Shown here piece by piece: positions 1-6,698 of a DNA stretch of 11,641 bases. The stretch comes from Candidatus Omnitrophota bacterium (GTDB lineage Bacteria; Omnitrophota; Gorgyraeia; Tantalellales; Tantalellaceae), in assembly GCA_030631915.1 (NCBI GenBank), contig DAOVKF010000038.1, positions 1-11,641 on the forward strand, in the 5' to 3' direction. The notes below the pieces were generated by a model. The model was not told where the DNA came from and did not search any database. It was given only the letters and a program-made list of their open reading frames with translations. The translations under genes and the position numbers were made by a program. Numbering within the stretch: position 1 is the stretch's first letter; every line of letters starts with the position of its first letter.

Positions 1-2129
1 AAAAACACGCTGTTCCCTATGTCCGTTATTGCCTTTACCACGACCCCGTCATTGTTCGCATCCCCGTATGAACCGCGGGCCGGCGGATTCAGCACGAAAA
101 ACCTGACACCCGGCATGCCTTCGATCACGTCTCCCCTTTTGACGGCTTTATGGTCCACTCCTCTATCAGCGGCTATTTTCCGGAATTCCCGGTAGAGCGG
201 TCTTTCGGTCAGCTCTTCCCCTTTGTCCCTGCCGTCGATCACTGTTCCCACTCTGAAATTCCTCAGGATATACAGCAGCCCGCCGATATGGTCCTCATCA
301 GGGTGTGTGAGGAGAATGGCGTCGATATACCGTATGCCTTTTTGCCAGAGATACGGTGCCAGCACCTGCCGGCCGCAGTCATGACCCGCCTCCATCCCGC
401 CTGATCCGCCGTCTATCAGCATGACGCTGCCGTCCGGAAATTCCATTAAAGCCGCGTCCGCCTTGTTCACGTCAAAAAAAGTGACCCTCAGGCTGTTATC
501 CGGTCCCCGCGGTATCCGGCTCCATGTAAACAGATTGGCCGCGACAAGCAGAAATACCAGCAGGAGCTTTCGATATTCCCTGCGCCGGCGGGACCAGACG
601 ACCAGCCCAACCAGGGCCAGATAATATAAGACGACAATAAGGACGCCGGGTGACGGGACCCTGATATACGAGAACGGCGCCTGTGACAGCAAGTCCATGG
701 CCCGGATAAAAAACCGCGTAAGAACTTCCAGGCACGCGGCTATAACACCGGCCAGAGGCGCAAGCATCACGAATGAGCCGGTAAATACAAGGGAAAACCC
801 CAAGATGACCAGAAGAAAAAGGATCGGGACCGCTATAAGGTTCGCTATGACCACTGACGGCGTGATGATCCTGAAATAACACGCTATCACCGGGACCATC
901 CCAACCCATACTGCCAGGGATACTGAAAGCGATTTTAAGAGGTACCTTTTAAAAGCGGCTGTTCTGCTTTCCCCGTACCTGTACGCAGGCACGTTGAACA
1001 GCGAGTCCGCCAGCGGCGTCACGTAAATTATCGAAAGGACCGCCATGTATGAAAGGATGAAACCGGCCTGAAAGATCTGGCCCGGCTGGAAAAAAGTTAT
1101 AAAAAAAGCCGACAACGCGAGGGCGTTCACGATATCCGTCTTTCTTTCCGCGGCAAGGCTGGCAAGCACAAACGTCCCCATCAGGGCCGCGCGCATGGAA
1201 GACGGCCTGCTGCCGGCGAACACGGCAAACGCGCATATTCCTATTATGGTCAGGTAACAGCTCATCCGGCGCGGGCACCGGGTAAAGCGCAGAAGCCCCA
1301 TAAGCATGAATCCGACCACGCCTATATGCAATCCGCTTACCGCGAGGATATGCATCGTCCCGGTCTTCATGAACGTTTCGCCGATGTTATCCGTTATCCC
1401 GCTTCTCAATCCCAGAACAACGGCCCGGGTGACGGCTCCCGGGACCCCCGTGAGACAGGTTTTTATCACGCGGTCGGCCCTGTCCCTAATATTGAACAAA
1501 AAACGCTGGGACAGAAGTACAGGGTTCTGGCTCACGCCTGTTTTCAGATAATGATCTTTGTCCCTTGAATACAGGACGGCCCCCAGCCCCTTCCGGTTCA
1601 GATATTTCCCGTGATCAAAACCGGCAGGGTTCCGGATGCCGTGGGGAACGGCTATCTCGCCGCCTATAACCAGTTGATCCCCGATCTTCTGCCGCTTTCT
1701 CAGGGAAAAAAGCTTTACGTATACCGAACCGGTCACCGCATGTTCCTGTCCGTCAGCGGACAGACGATGGACCTTAAGGGGAAACACCCGGTACCCGGCG
1801 TATTTTGATCTCCTGAATTCCGGGTAGCCGGTAACTGTCCCGTAAAGAACGGCTTGCCGGCTGTCTCTGCCCACGAGCCTGCCGATATCCTCTTCACCGG
1901 GCGTCATCGCCGAAACATACCTGAAAACTCCGAGAAAAAGGAAGGACAGGCAAAGGATAAAATAGAATATCCTCTGTCTTCGAAAGGTAAGGACAAGAGC
2001 GGGAACCAGGCAGAATAAGAGGGCCGCGATGACCGCGTTGATGTTTGCCGCGGCCGGGACCCCGGTCACATCAGCCATTATTATGCCGAAGATGAAGAAC
2101 AGCGCGGGCGCGAGAAGTGGCCTTTTCAT
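1..2129 (-). CDS. comEC: ComEC/Rec2-type DNA-uptake channel protein (3' end beyond window)
   Basis: ComEC is the inner-membrane channel that carries transforming single-stranded DNA into the cytoplasm. The frame is open without interruption from the ATG at 2129 to the left edge (709 codons). Visible parts, in order: an N-terminal DUF4131-type region with membrane segments (about 1-60) and an OB-like beta region (about 75-170); the Competence domain with the hallmark HILAVSGLHIG at residues 260-270, followed by many hydrophobic helices up to about 530; and a C-terminal metallo-beta-lactamase-like domain starting FFDVNKADA (551-559), with LIDGG (571-575) and the metal-site motif THPDEDHIGG (608-617). 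The usual GQGDA of the first motif reads NKADA here. ComEC proteins are commonly about 700-800 residues, so only a short C-terminus is missing. The ATG overlaps the TGA of the upstream helix-hairpin-helix gene (ATGA), implying translational coupling. Confidence 0.95.
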   Translation of the reverse strand, partial: MKRPLLAPALFFIFGIIMADVTGVPAAANINAVIAALLFCLVPALVLTFRRQRIFYFILCLSFLFLGVFRYVSAMTPGEEDIGRLVGRDSRQAVLYGTVTGYPEFRRSKYAGYRVFPLKVHRLSADGQEHAVTGSVYVKLFSLRKRQKIGDQLVIGGEIAVPHGIRNPAGFDHGKYLNRKGLGAVLYSRDKDHYLKTGVSQNPVLLSQRFLFNIRDRADRVIKTCLTGVPGAVTRAVVLGLRSGITDNIGETFMKTGTMHILAVSGLHIGVVGFMLMGLLRFTRCPRRMSCYLTIIGICAFAVFAGSRPSSMRAALMGTFVLASLAAERKTDIVNALALSAFFITFFQPGQIFQAGFILSYMAVLSIIYVTPLADSLFNVPAYRYGESRTAAFKRYLLKSLSVSLAVWVGMVPVIACYFRIITPSVVIANLIAVPILFLLVILGFSLVFTGSFVMLAPLAGVIAACLEVLTRFFIRAMDLLSQAPFSYIRVPSPGVLIVVLYYLALVGLVVWSRRRREYRKLLLVFLLVAANLFTWSRIPRGPDNSLRVTFFDVNKADAALMEFPDGSVMLIDGGSGGMEAGHDCGRQVLAPYLWQKGIRYIDAILLTHPDEDHIGGLLYILRNFRVGTVIDGRDKGEELTERPLYREFRKIAADRGVDHKAVKRGDVIEGMPGVRFFVLNPPARGSYGDANNDGVVVKAITDIGNSVF

Positions 2130-2497
2130 TCGATCTTTATGAACGGTCGTGTTTTTTCCAGTTTCTTTTCGCCGAAACCCTTGATTTCTAAAAGGTCATC
2201 GCAAGACCGGAACAACCCGTGCCGGTCCCTGTGTTCCACTATCCGCTGCGCAAAGACCTGCCCTATGCCGGGGATGGCAATGAGCTCTTCCGCAGTAGCG
2301 GTGTTTATCGACACCCTGCGTTCTTCCTTCAGGCGCTCCTCGATGTCTTTGAGCGTGAACTGTTCCTTAAAACCGTTTTTTGTGATAGTTATATTATGCC
2401 GGACCCGGGATCGTCCGATGTGAAGAGTTGCCGTGCCGGTAAGGAGCAGGAGCGAGAGGATCATGAGCACTGTTTTTTCTGATCTCGTAAAGTTCAT
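2126..2497 (-). CDS. ComEA-like helix-hairpin-helix DNA-binding protein, membrane-anchored
   Basis: A protein of 123 residues with one N-terminal hydrophobic segment (about 9-27), likely an uncleaved signal anchor. A charged linker (30-60) follows, then a duplicated helix-hairpin-helix domain at 62-121: SINTATAEELIAIPGIG (63-79) and a second hairpin around LLEIKGFGEKKLEK (102-115). This is the DNA-binding fold of ComEA, which captures incoming DNA outside the inner membrane and passes it to ComEC. The protein lacks the SLBB domain found in longer Gram-positive ComEA and resembles the short Gram-negative form. An AAAGAGGCGAAAGG stretch just upstream provides the ribosome binding site. It starts 15 nt after the 79-residue gene and overlaps comEC by 4 nt, consistent with one operon. 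Generic helix-hairpin-helix proteins of this size exist, so the comEA assignment rests partly on its neighbour. Confidence 0.85.
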   Translation of the reverse strand: MNFTRSEKTVLMILSLLLLTGTATLHIGRSRVRHNITITKNGFKEQFTLKDIEERLKEERRVSINTATAEELIAIPGIGQVFAQRIVEHRDRHGLFRSCDDLLEIKGFGEKKLEKTRPFIKIE

Positions 2498-2512
2498 CAG
2501 CCTTTCGCCTCT

Positions 2513-2752
2513 TTAAGCGGTAAGGTCCCAGTGCGCGTTCTTCTCTGTGATTATAAGACTCGCGGCTATCCGGCCTTCCTCAGATCCGGATACCTCTCTC
2601 AGGAGCTTTCCCTTCGCTAATACCTCCAGGAGCGCCTGCGGATATTTGCCTTTGTTGATAAGGCCGTATACCTTTCCACGCGTTACCGGATCAGCAAGAG
2701 ATACCAGCGCATATCTGTCAGAAGATCCCTTGATCTTTGCCAGAACTTTCAT
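2513..2752 (-). CDS. Small hypothetical protein in the competence cluster (79 aa)
   Basis: I do not recognise this family. It encodes 79 residues, with no signal peptide or membrane segment and no Cys. It is Lys-rich and ends in HWDLTA. The N-terminal third looks like alternating beta strands (KVLAKIKG, RYALVSLAD); the middle (LINKGKYPQALLEVLAKGKLLREV) looks helical, and a final strand may follow (AASLIIT). It is believable as a gene because AAAGGAGAAGG stands directly before the ATG, a sigma70-like promoter lies upstream, and the helix-hairpin-helix gene follows after only 15 nt. A small cytoplasmic alpha/beta protein is all that can be inferred; a role in DNA uptake would be guilt by association only. 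Confidence 0.7.
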   Translation of the reverse strand: MKVLAKIKGSSDRYALVSLADPVTRGKVYGLINKGKYPQALLEVLAKGKLLREVSGSEEGRIAASLIITEKNAHWDLTA

Positions 2753-2782
2753 GCCTTCTCCTTTTACGCTTTATATACTATA

Positions 2783-2811
2783 ATATTATCATAAAAAGTG
2801 ATGGCATTCAA
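2783..2811 (-). promoter_or_regulatory. Candidate sigma70 promoter of the competence cluster
   Basis: Reading the minus strand, TTGAAT (2811-2806) is followed after 17 nt by TAATAT (2788-2783), about 30 nt before the start codon of the 79-residue gene. Both boxes are close to the TTGACA/TATAAT consensus, and the region is AT-rich compared with the flanking genes. GATAAT (2790-2785) is an alternative -10 with a shorter spacer. Confidence 0.45.
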
Positions 2812-2820
2812 GCGTTATCG

Positions 2821-2852
2821 TATAATATCACATAAAATCATATAATATCACA
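2821..2852. repeat. AT-rich 10-bp phased direct repeats upstream of the competence promoter
   Basis: TATAATATCACA occurs at 2821-2832 and again at 2841-2852. The ten bases between are a diverged copy (CATAAAATCA at 2831-2840), giving three units at a 10-bp period. The array lies directly upstream of the predicted -35 box of the competence cluster, spanning roughly one helical turn per unit. It could act as an UP-element, a bent-DNA segment or a site for a regulator binding one face of the helix. It may also be simple low-complexity sequence. Confidence 0.5.
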
Positions 2853-2856
2853 GGTG

Positions 2857-2869
2857 GGGGTCAGACCTC
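2857..2869. repeat. Short imperfect palindrome around GGTCAGACC
   Basis: GGTC-A-GACC (2859-2867) sits within a G-rich stretch from 2853, about 40 nt beyond the stop of the HisKA-only gene. Motifs of the form GGGGTCAGACCCC are, as I recall, frequent intergenic repeats in some environmental bacteria and are sometimes associated with REP-type tyrosine transposases. Only one copy is seen here, so its nature is uncertain. Confidence 0.25.
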
Positions 2870-2907
2870 GCACAACTCATTTTTAACACTCAATCTGAAA
2901 CCAGCGC

Positions 2908-3498
2908 CTAACCAGAGCTGTCGTCTTTGTTCCCGCTTTCTGACTTGTCCAGATCTATCATCTCAAGCTTGGAAGTACCGGACATAGCGACTGTGGTCAA
3001 AACCGGCTTTGACAGGGCCGCCATTTTGGACAGGACATTTTTTATCTTTCCACAGTTATTTGTTATCACTTTAAACCTCTCGGACCCGGCAGCCCGCTGC
3101 TCTTCTGTCGCGTCACGCGCGAGCAGCTCGATATTCCCGGTAACCACCATGAGCGGATTGTTTATTTCATGGCTCAAGGTAAGAACGGTCTGACTTATCG
3201 CGGCCAGTTTGCTTTTCTCCATAAGTTCATCGCGTATCTGATCGTTCTTTTCGTTAAACGCGATCAGTTCTTTGATCAATTTGCGGATGAGCTGTCCGCC
3301 GACAATGACACCCTGAATAAGAATGATCAATGTCATGACCAGCACATAATTCACATTGCCCATAAACCCGGACACGGGCAGCACTTTTTCAGCCAGGATC
3401 ACAAAAAGGGCCAGAAAGGGTATTACGCCCATAAGGAATATCGTCCTGCTGAATTCCTTCCACGTGTTTTTCTCCAGTTGTTTCATGGCTATGTCCAT
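2908..3498 (-). CDS. Two-TM membrane protein with HisKA phosphoacceptor domain but no ATPase domain
   Basis: A protein of 196 residues. Two hydrophobic segments (about 19-40 and 49-71) are joined by a very short external loop, so there is almost no sensor domain. A short charged coiled-coil-like stretch (73-98) leads to a HisKA helix with the H-box TLSHEINNPL, phosphoacceptor His at 110, and the second HisKA helix at about 140-162. A conventional sensor kinase would continue with about 120 residues of HATPase_c with N, G1, F and G2 boxes; here a polar tail (SESGNKDDSSG) ends the protein. It could receive or pass on phosphate from another kinase, dimerise with a full-length kinase, or be a truncation. 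Start choice: AGGAGG lies only 2 nt from a first ATG (3501) but 5 nt from the adjacent ATG at 3498, which is preferred. Confidence 0.8.
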   Translation of the reverse strand: MDIAMKQLEKNTWKEFSRTIFLMGVIPFLALFVILAEKVLPVSGFMGNVNYVLVMTLIILIQGVIVGGQLIRKLIKELIAFNEKNDQIRDELMEKSKLAAISQTVLTLSHEINNPLMVVTGNIELLARDATEEQRAAGSERFKVITNNCGKIKNVLSKMAALSKPVLTTVAMSGTSKLEMIDLDKSESGNKDDSSG

Positions 3499-3536
3499 CA
3501 TTCCCTCCTGATTTACGGTTCACGGCTATTGCCCGG

Positions 3537-3566
3537 ATTCTATCATGTAAAAGAGATATTATGCAA
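3537..3566 (-). promoter_or_regulatory. Candidate promoter of the HisKA protein gene
   Basis: On the minus strand TTGCAT (3566-3561) and TAGAAT (3542-3537) are separated by 18 nt and lie about 40 nt before the start at 3498. The match to sigma70 boxes is fair. The site is back to back with the promoter proposed for the glycoside hydrolase. Confidence 0.4.
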
Positions 3567-3573
3567 GCAAAAA

Positions 3574-3607
3574 CGGTTTTAAATGAGATAAGTTCTCCAC
3601 AAAACCG
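3574..3607. repeat. Inverted repeat CGGTTTT...AAAACCG between divergent promoters
   Basis: CGGTTTT (3574-3580) and AAAACCG (3601-3607) form 7-bp perfect arms around a 20-nt spacer. They overlap the -35 region proposed for the glycoside hydrolase and lie upstream of the HisKA gene promoter. This is a reasonable place for an operator serving both genes, but the arms are short enough to arise by chance. Confidence 0.25.
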
Positions 3608-3624
3608 GAAGCCTATGTTATAAT
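3596..3624 (+). promoter_or_regulatory. Extended -10 promoter of the glycoside hydrolase gene
   Basis: TGTTATAAT (3616-3624) is a perfect extended -10 element. TCCACA (3596-3601) stands 17 nt upstream of the TATAAT as a 4/6 match to the -35 box. The start codon at 3649 follows about 25 nt later, with GGAG at 3637-3640 as ribosome binding site. Confidence 0.6.
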
Positions 3625-3648
3625 CTTGCGCAATATGGAGCGGCAATA

Positions 3649-5898
3649 ATGAAAAAAACCGTATTAACGGCATTTGTTACACTTATTCTGCTTATCGCGG
3701 TTATTCCCGGCACAGCGCACGGCTGGAACGGGATCCGGAAGATCTCCCCCTCTGAAACAGCCATAAACCAGTATGAAACATTTGAGCTGGACGTTTCCCT
3801 GGACGCGCCGCATGAAAACCCGTATGACCCGGAACAAATAGACCTGAGCGCTCTTATTACGACACCGGACAAAAAAACAATAACCCTGCCCGCGTTCTTC
3901 ACCGGAAAAAGACCGGCGTGGAAGATCCGTTACACGCCCGCCATGACCGGGAAGTACTCTTATTCTCTGAGGTTAAAAACGCCTTCAGACACGTACACCT
4001 CCCCTGTTCATCATTTCGAGGTAAAGGCCGGCCCGGGCAACGGCTTCTTACGAAAAAGCCGGAATAACGCGTTCTATCTGGCCTTTGATTCCGGCAGGCC
4101 GTTCTTCGGCATCGGACATAACACAGGATGGGTGGTAAACAACAATATCGCGGTATATGAAAAATACTTTTCCGATCTCAGGGACCATGGCTGCAACCTG
4201 ACAAGGATCTGGATAAACAACCCGTGGACACTCAGCATAGAAAACAGAAAGATCGGCGACTATAACCTTTCGGACTGCGACAAGCTGGATTCGGTGATCA
4301 GGCTGGCCGAGGAGTACGGGATATATATAATACTGGTATTGGACTCCTACGGCTCACTCATGGAAGACACAGGCGCCTGGAACGAGGGCGTGTGGGGGAA
4401 AAATCCTTACAACAGCGTAAACGGCGGGCCCTGCGAACAACCGTGGGATTTTTTCACGAACCCGGAAGCAAGAACATGGTACAGGAACAGGTTGAGATAT
4501 ATCGTCTCCCGCTGGAGCCACTCACCCGGCATCCTTGCTTTTGAGCTGTGGAATGAAGTGGATACCCCGAGAGACTGGGCCGCGGAGATGCTGGGTTATC
4601 TGAAATCCATCAATCCTCACGGCCAGCTTGTAACCACAAGCCTGAGTTATCCCTGGGGCAACAATTTTGATGAATCAACGATCTGGTCGTTGAAAGATCT
4701 CGATCTGATCGAACAGCATATATGGGGGGACCAGGCACGGGATATAATCGGATATCTGATAGCGACCAACAGGGCGGTTATGGAAAAAAACAATAAGCCC
4801 CTGTTTGTGGGTGAATTCGGCATGAACACCCGCCTGAACGATAAGCTCTGCGACAGATCCGGACACGGCACGGCGCTTCACAACAGTATCTGGGCTTCCG
4901 CCCTTTCAGGGTCCTTCAGCGGCGCCCTTAACTGGTGGTGGGCGGGATATGTGCGAGGTAAGAACCTGTATCCCCACTACCGCGCGCTCAGAAATTTTGT
5001 GGCAGACGTTAACTGGGATTCAAAACGCGTCGCGTTTCCGGAAACCACACCAATAATGCGAAAGGTCCCGGAAAGCGAAGAGATCATCTGTACTGATACC
5101 ACCGTGCAGACAAAAAAGACCTGGGGTGACACAAGATACAGGGAGTTCACCATAAATAATAACGGGGACGTCTCCGGCGGAGTCATAAACTACTATTTGC
5201 AGGGTCTTGCGCAAAAGGGATTAAAGATCAATCCCATCTTCCATTTGAACTATCCTGAGAGCGGGAAATTCATCATTCATGTAGACATGGTCTCACAGGG
5301 CGCCTGCGTTATCGGTTTCCTGGATACCGCCCGGGTCATGACCGCGGCATTTCCCACAGGTCCGGGCAGCGGCCCATGGAAAAAAAGTATTCACATAAGA
5401 ACGCACGACATCTACCAGTGTTATTACAATACGACAATAGAAGTGGCTGTCCCCAGAGGCGAACATACCCTGAAACTGATCAACACGGGAAAGGACTGGC
5501 TCGGCATAAAAAAAATAACACTGACCGGCTACAAGAACAATGCTTTCGTAAACGCGCGCCTGACAGGCCTGATCATCGGCGACGAGATCCTGTTCTGGAT
5601 CCAGAACAAAGACTACAACTGGCACAGGGCCACAAGGGGTATGGAACCTTCACAGATCACCGGTGCCTCATTTGACGTCCGTAATACGGAAAACGGCCGT
5701 TATGAAGTGGAGTGGTGGGACACGTTCAACGGAGATATCATCCTGCGCGAAAGCGCCCATGCCCGGGACAATATGCTGCGTATATCTATCCCCGCCTTTT
5801 CAAAAGACCTGGCCTGCAAGATCAGAAAAAAAGACGGCTCCCCCGGCACTTTACAGATCTCACCAGCAACCGGGCTGAAACAAAAAGCACGGCTATGA
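3649..5898 (+). CDS. Secreted multidomain glycoside hydrolase, GH5-like (clan GH-A)
   Basis: A protein of 749 residues with a Sec signal peptide at 1-25 (hydrophobic 5-20, likely cut after AHG). Residues 35-125 resemble the DUF5060 beta-sandwich often found before GH5-like barrels (YETFELDVSLDAPHENPYDPEQ, split by PAFF...WKIRYTP...GKYSY). A TIM barrel spans about 130-460: FFGIGHNTGW (152-161), NLTRIWINNPW (183-193), FELWNEVD with the predicted acid/base E303, and PLFVGEFGM with the predicted nucleophile E389. NWWWAGY (428-434) fits a barrel-end substrate aromatic patch. Two C-terminal beta-rich modules follow: about 475-628, carbohydrate-binding-like (GEHTLKLINTGKDWLGIKKI), and about 633-727. 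Both catalytic Glu are present, so it should be active on an extracellular or periplasmic beta-glycan; mannan, xylan or glucan cannot be told apart from sequence alone. GGAG 8 nt upstream supports the start. Its last 77 bp overlap the opposite-strand gene. Confidence 0.88.
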   Translation: MKKTVLTAFVTLILLIAVIPGTAHGWNGIRKISPSETAINQYETFELDVSLDAPHENPYDPEQIDLSALITTPDKKTITLPAFFTGKRPAWKIRYTPAMTGKYSYSLRLKTPSDTYTSPVHHFEVKAGPGNGFLRKSRNNAFYLAFDSGRPFFGIGHNTGWVVNNNIAVYEKYFSDLRDHGCNLTRIWINNPWTLSIENRKIGDYNLSDCDKLDSVIRLAEEYGIYIILVLDSYGSLMEDTGAWNEGVWGKNPYNSVNGGPCEQPWDFFTNPEARTWYRNRLRYIVSRWSHSPGILAFELWNEVDTPRDWAAEMLGYLKSINPHGQLVTTSLSYPWGNNFDESTIWSLKDLDLIEQHIWGDQARDIIGYLIATNRAVMEKNNKPLFVGEFGMNTRLNDKLCDRSGHGTALHNSIWASALSGSFSGALNWWWAGYVRGKNLYPHYRALRNFVADVNWDSKRVAFPETTPIMRKVPESEEIICTDTTVQTKKTWGDTRYREFTINNNGDVSGGVINYYLQGLAQKGLKINPIFHLNYPESGKFIIHVDMVSQGACVIGFLDTARVMTAAFPTGPGSGPWKKSIHIRTHDIYQCYYNTTIEVAVPRGEHTLKLINTGKDWLGIKKITLTGYKNNAFVNARLTGLIIGDEILFWIQNKDYNWHRATRGMEPSQITGASFDVRNTENGRYEVEWWDTFNGDIILRESAHARDNMLRISIPAFSKDLACKIRKKDGSPGTLQISPATGLKQKARL

Positions 5899-6571
5899 CA
5901 GGCATGGACCCGGACGGAAGCTCCGGTATCTCGGGCCCGTTCCCATCGAATCCGCCTCCGATGATCGTATTTTCAGCGTAAATTTTCACACTTTCCGTGC
6001 CCTGCGCTTTTAAGATCGCTTTTAAATGCATGGCTGCAAGAATATCATGGTCTATTTCACCGCTACCCTCTATTGACGCGTAATAGACCGAAGTCGGATA
6101 TACGGAATGGTGCGGCATGGGGTTTTCAGCCTGAAGCTGCCAGTCAAGCATGCATTCGCCAAACCCTGTTTCCTCCGTGCTGAAATCATAATGTATCGAA
6201 GGATCCTCTTCCCCGGCCGGCAGGTATCCATACTCCTTTATCTCATAAGGAAAAATAAGGCCGGGGATCTGTTCTATGCTCACCCGTGTAAGACGGACCT
6301 CCGGGTCTGACAGCTCGCTGTTCGACAAATACAGATCAAACCTGTTCTGTCCGGTCAGGTCTAAAAACATCCCGCCGGATACTCTCTCGTCCGCGGGCGT
6401 ATATCCTTCGAAAGCCCAGTAGCGGGAATACTGGTCCGGAACATACATGGACCTGCCGTCATCCCATGAGACCCTGTCCTCAATATCACAGACTATCGCG
6501 CAAAATGAGGAAAAGGAAAACGCGTTCAACAAAATTAATAGAAATATAAAAAATATGCATTTATTCTTCAT
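5822..6571 (-). CDS. Exported protein of unknown function with PEP-CTERM-like tail
   Basis: From the ATG at 6571 it encodes 249 residues. The start is chosen because AGGA lies 8 nt upstream and the protein then opens with a typical signal peptide (basic KNK, hydrophobic 5-23). An upstream in-frame ATG at 6607 would add 12 polar residues and would lie inside a perfect inverted repeat. The body (about 28-205) is acidic, aromatic-rich and probably beta-structured, with no motif I recognise. The C-terminus reads GNGPEIPELPSGS (210-222), then a hydrophobic run (223-236), then a basic RSVKCRGSR tail. This three-part layout resembles PEP-CTERM sorting signals processed by exosortases, although the motif is IPELP and an Arg interrupts the hydrophobic run. 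The last 25 residues are encoded in the overlap with the hydrolase gene. A surface or periplasmic structural or binding role is possible but unproven. Confidence 0.72.
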   Translation of the reverse strand: MKNKCIFFIFLLILLNAFSFSSFCAIVCDIEDRVSWDDGRSMYVPDQYSRYWAFEGYTPADERVSGGMFLDLTGQNRFDLYLSNSELSDPEVRLTRVSIEQIPGLIFPYEIKEYGYLPAGEEDPSIHYDFSTEETGFGECMLDWQLQAENPMPHHSVYPTSVYYASIEGSGEIDHDILAAMHLKAILKAQGTESVKIYAENTIIGGGFDGNGPEIPELPSGSMPVIAVLFVSARLLVRSVKCRGSRLFF

Positions 6572-6590
6572 TGTTCCATTCCTGTTTTTT

Positions 6591-6636
6591 AACTTATCCT
6601 TGTTCATGATGGGTATCTCATGAACAAGGATAAGTT
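6591..6636. repeat. Perfect 19-bp inverted repeat, 8-nt loop
   Basis: AACTTATCCTTGTTCATGA (6591-6609) is repeated exactly in inverted form at 6618-6636, with an 8-nt loop. It lies 20 nt upstream of the preferred start (6571) of the exported-protein gene, just before its AGGA ribosome binding site. In a minus-strand transcript it would form a stable leader hairpin; as DNA it could be an operator for a dimeric regulator. The stem has only 6 G/C in 19, and neither side has a clear T tract, so it is not a textbook intrinsic terminator. Confidence 0.85.
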
Positions 6637-6670
6637 TGTTCGTAGTTTTATAAAGTTTTCTCGAAGCTTA

Positions 6671-6698
6671 AGTTTACCTTATCCGCGCAGGAATGCAA
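6671..6698 (-). promoter_or_regulatory. Weak candidate promoter for the exported-protein gene
   Basis: On the minus strand TTGCAT (6698-6693) and TAAACT (6676-6671) have a 16-nt spacer. A transcript starting near 6664 would have a leader of roughly 90 nt that includes the whole 19-bp hairpin. The -10 match is poor, so this is only one possibility. Confidence 0.25.

Noticed and set aside
496..1278. Open frames of 109-137 residues on the minus strand and several shorter ones on the plus strand within 150-1810
   Set aside because: They lie in other frames of the continuous comEC gene, which carries all the expected family motifs.
2821..2852. CRISPR-like array
   Set aside because: Units are only 10-12 bp, AT-rich and without spacers of CRISPR length; no cas genes are present.
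6571..6607. Start of the exported-protein gene at the upstream ATG (6607)
   Set aside because: It lacks a clear ribosome site, would put polar residues before the signal peptide, and falls within the perfect inverted repeat; ATG 6571 has AGGA at good spacing.
6591..6636. Terminal inverted repeats of an insertion sequence
   Set aside because: The arms are separated by only 8 nt with no transposase between them; a hairpin or operator is simpler.
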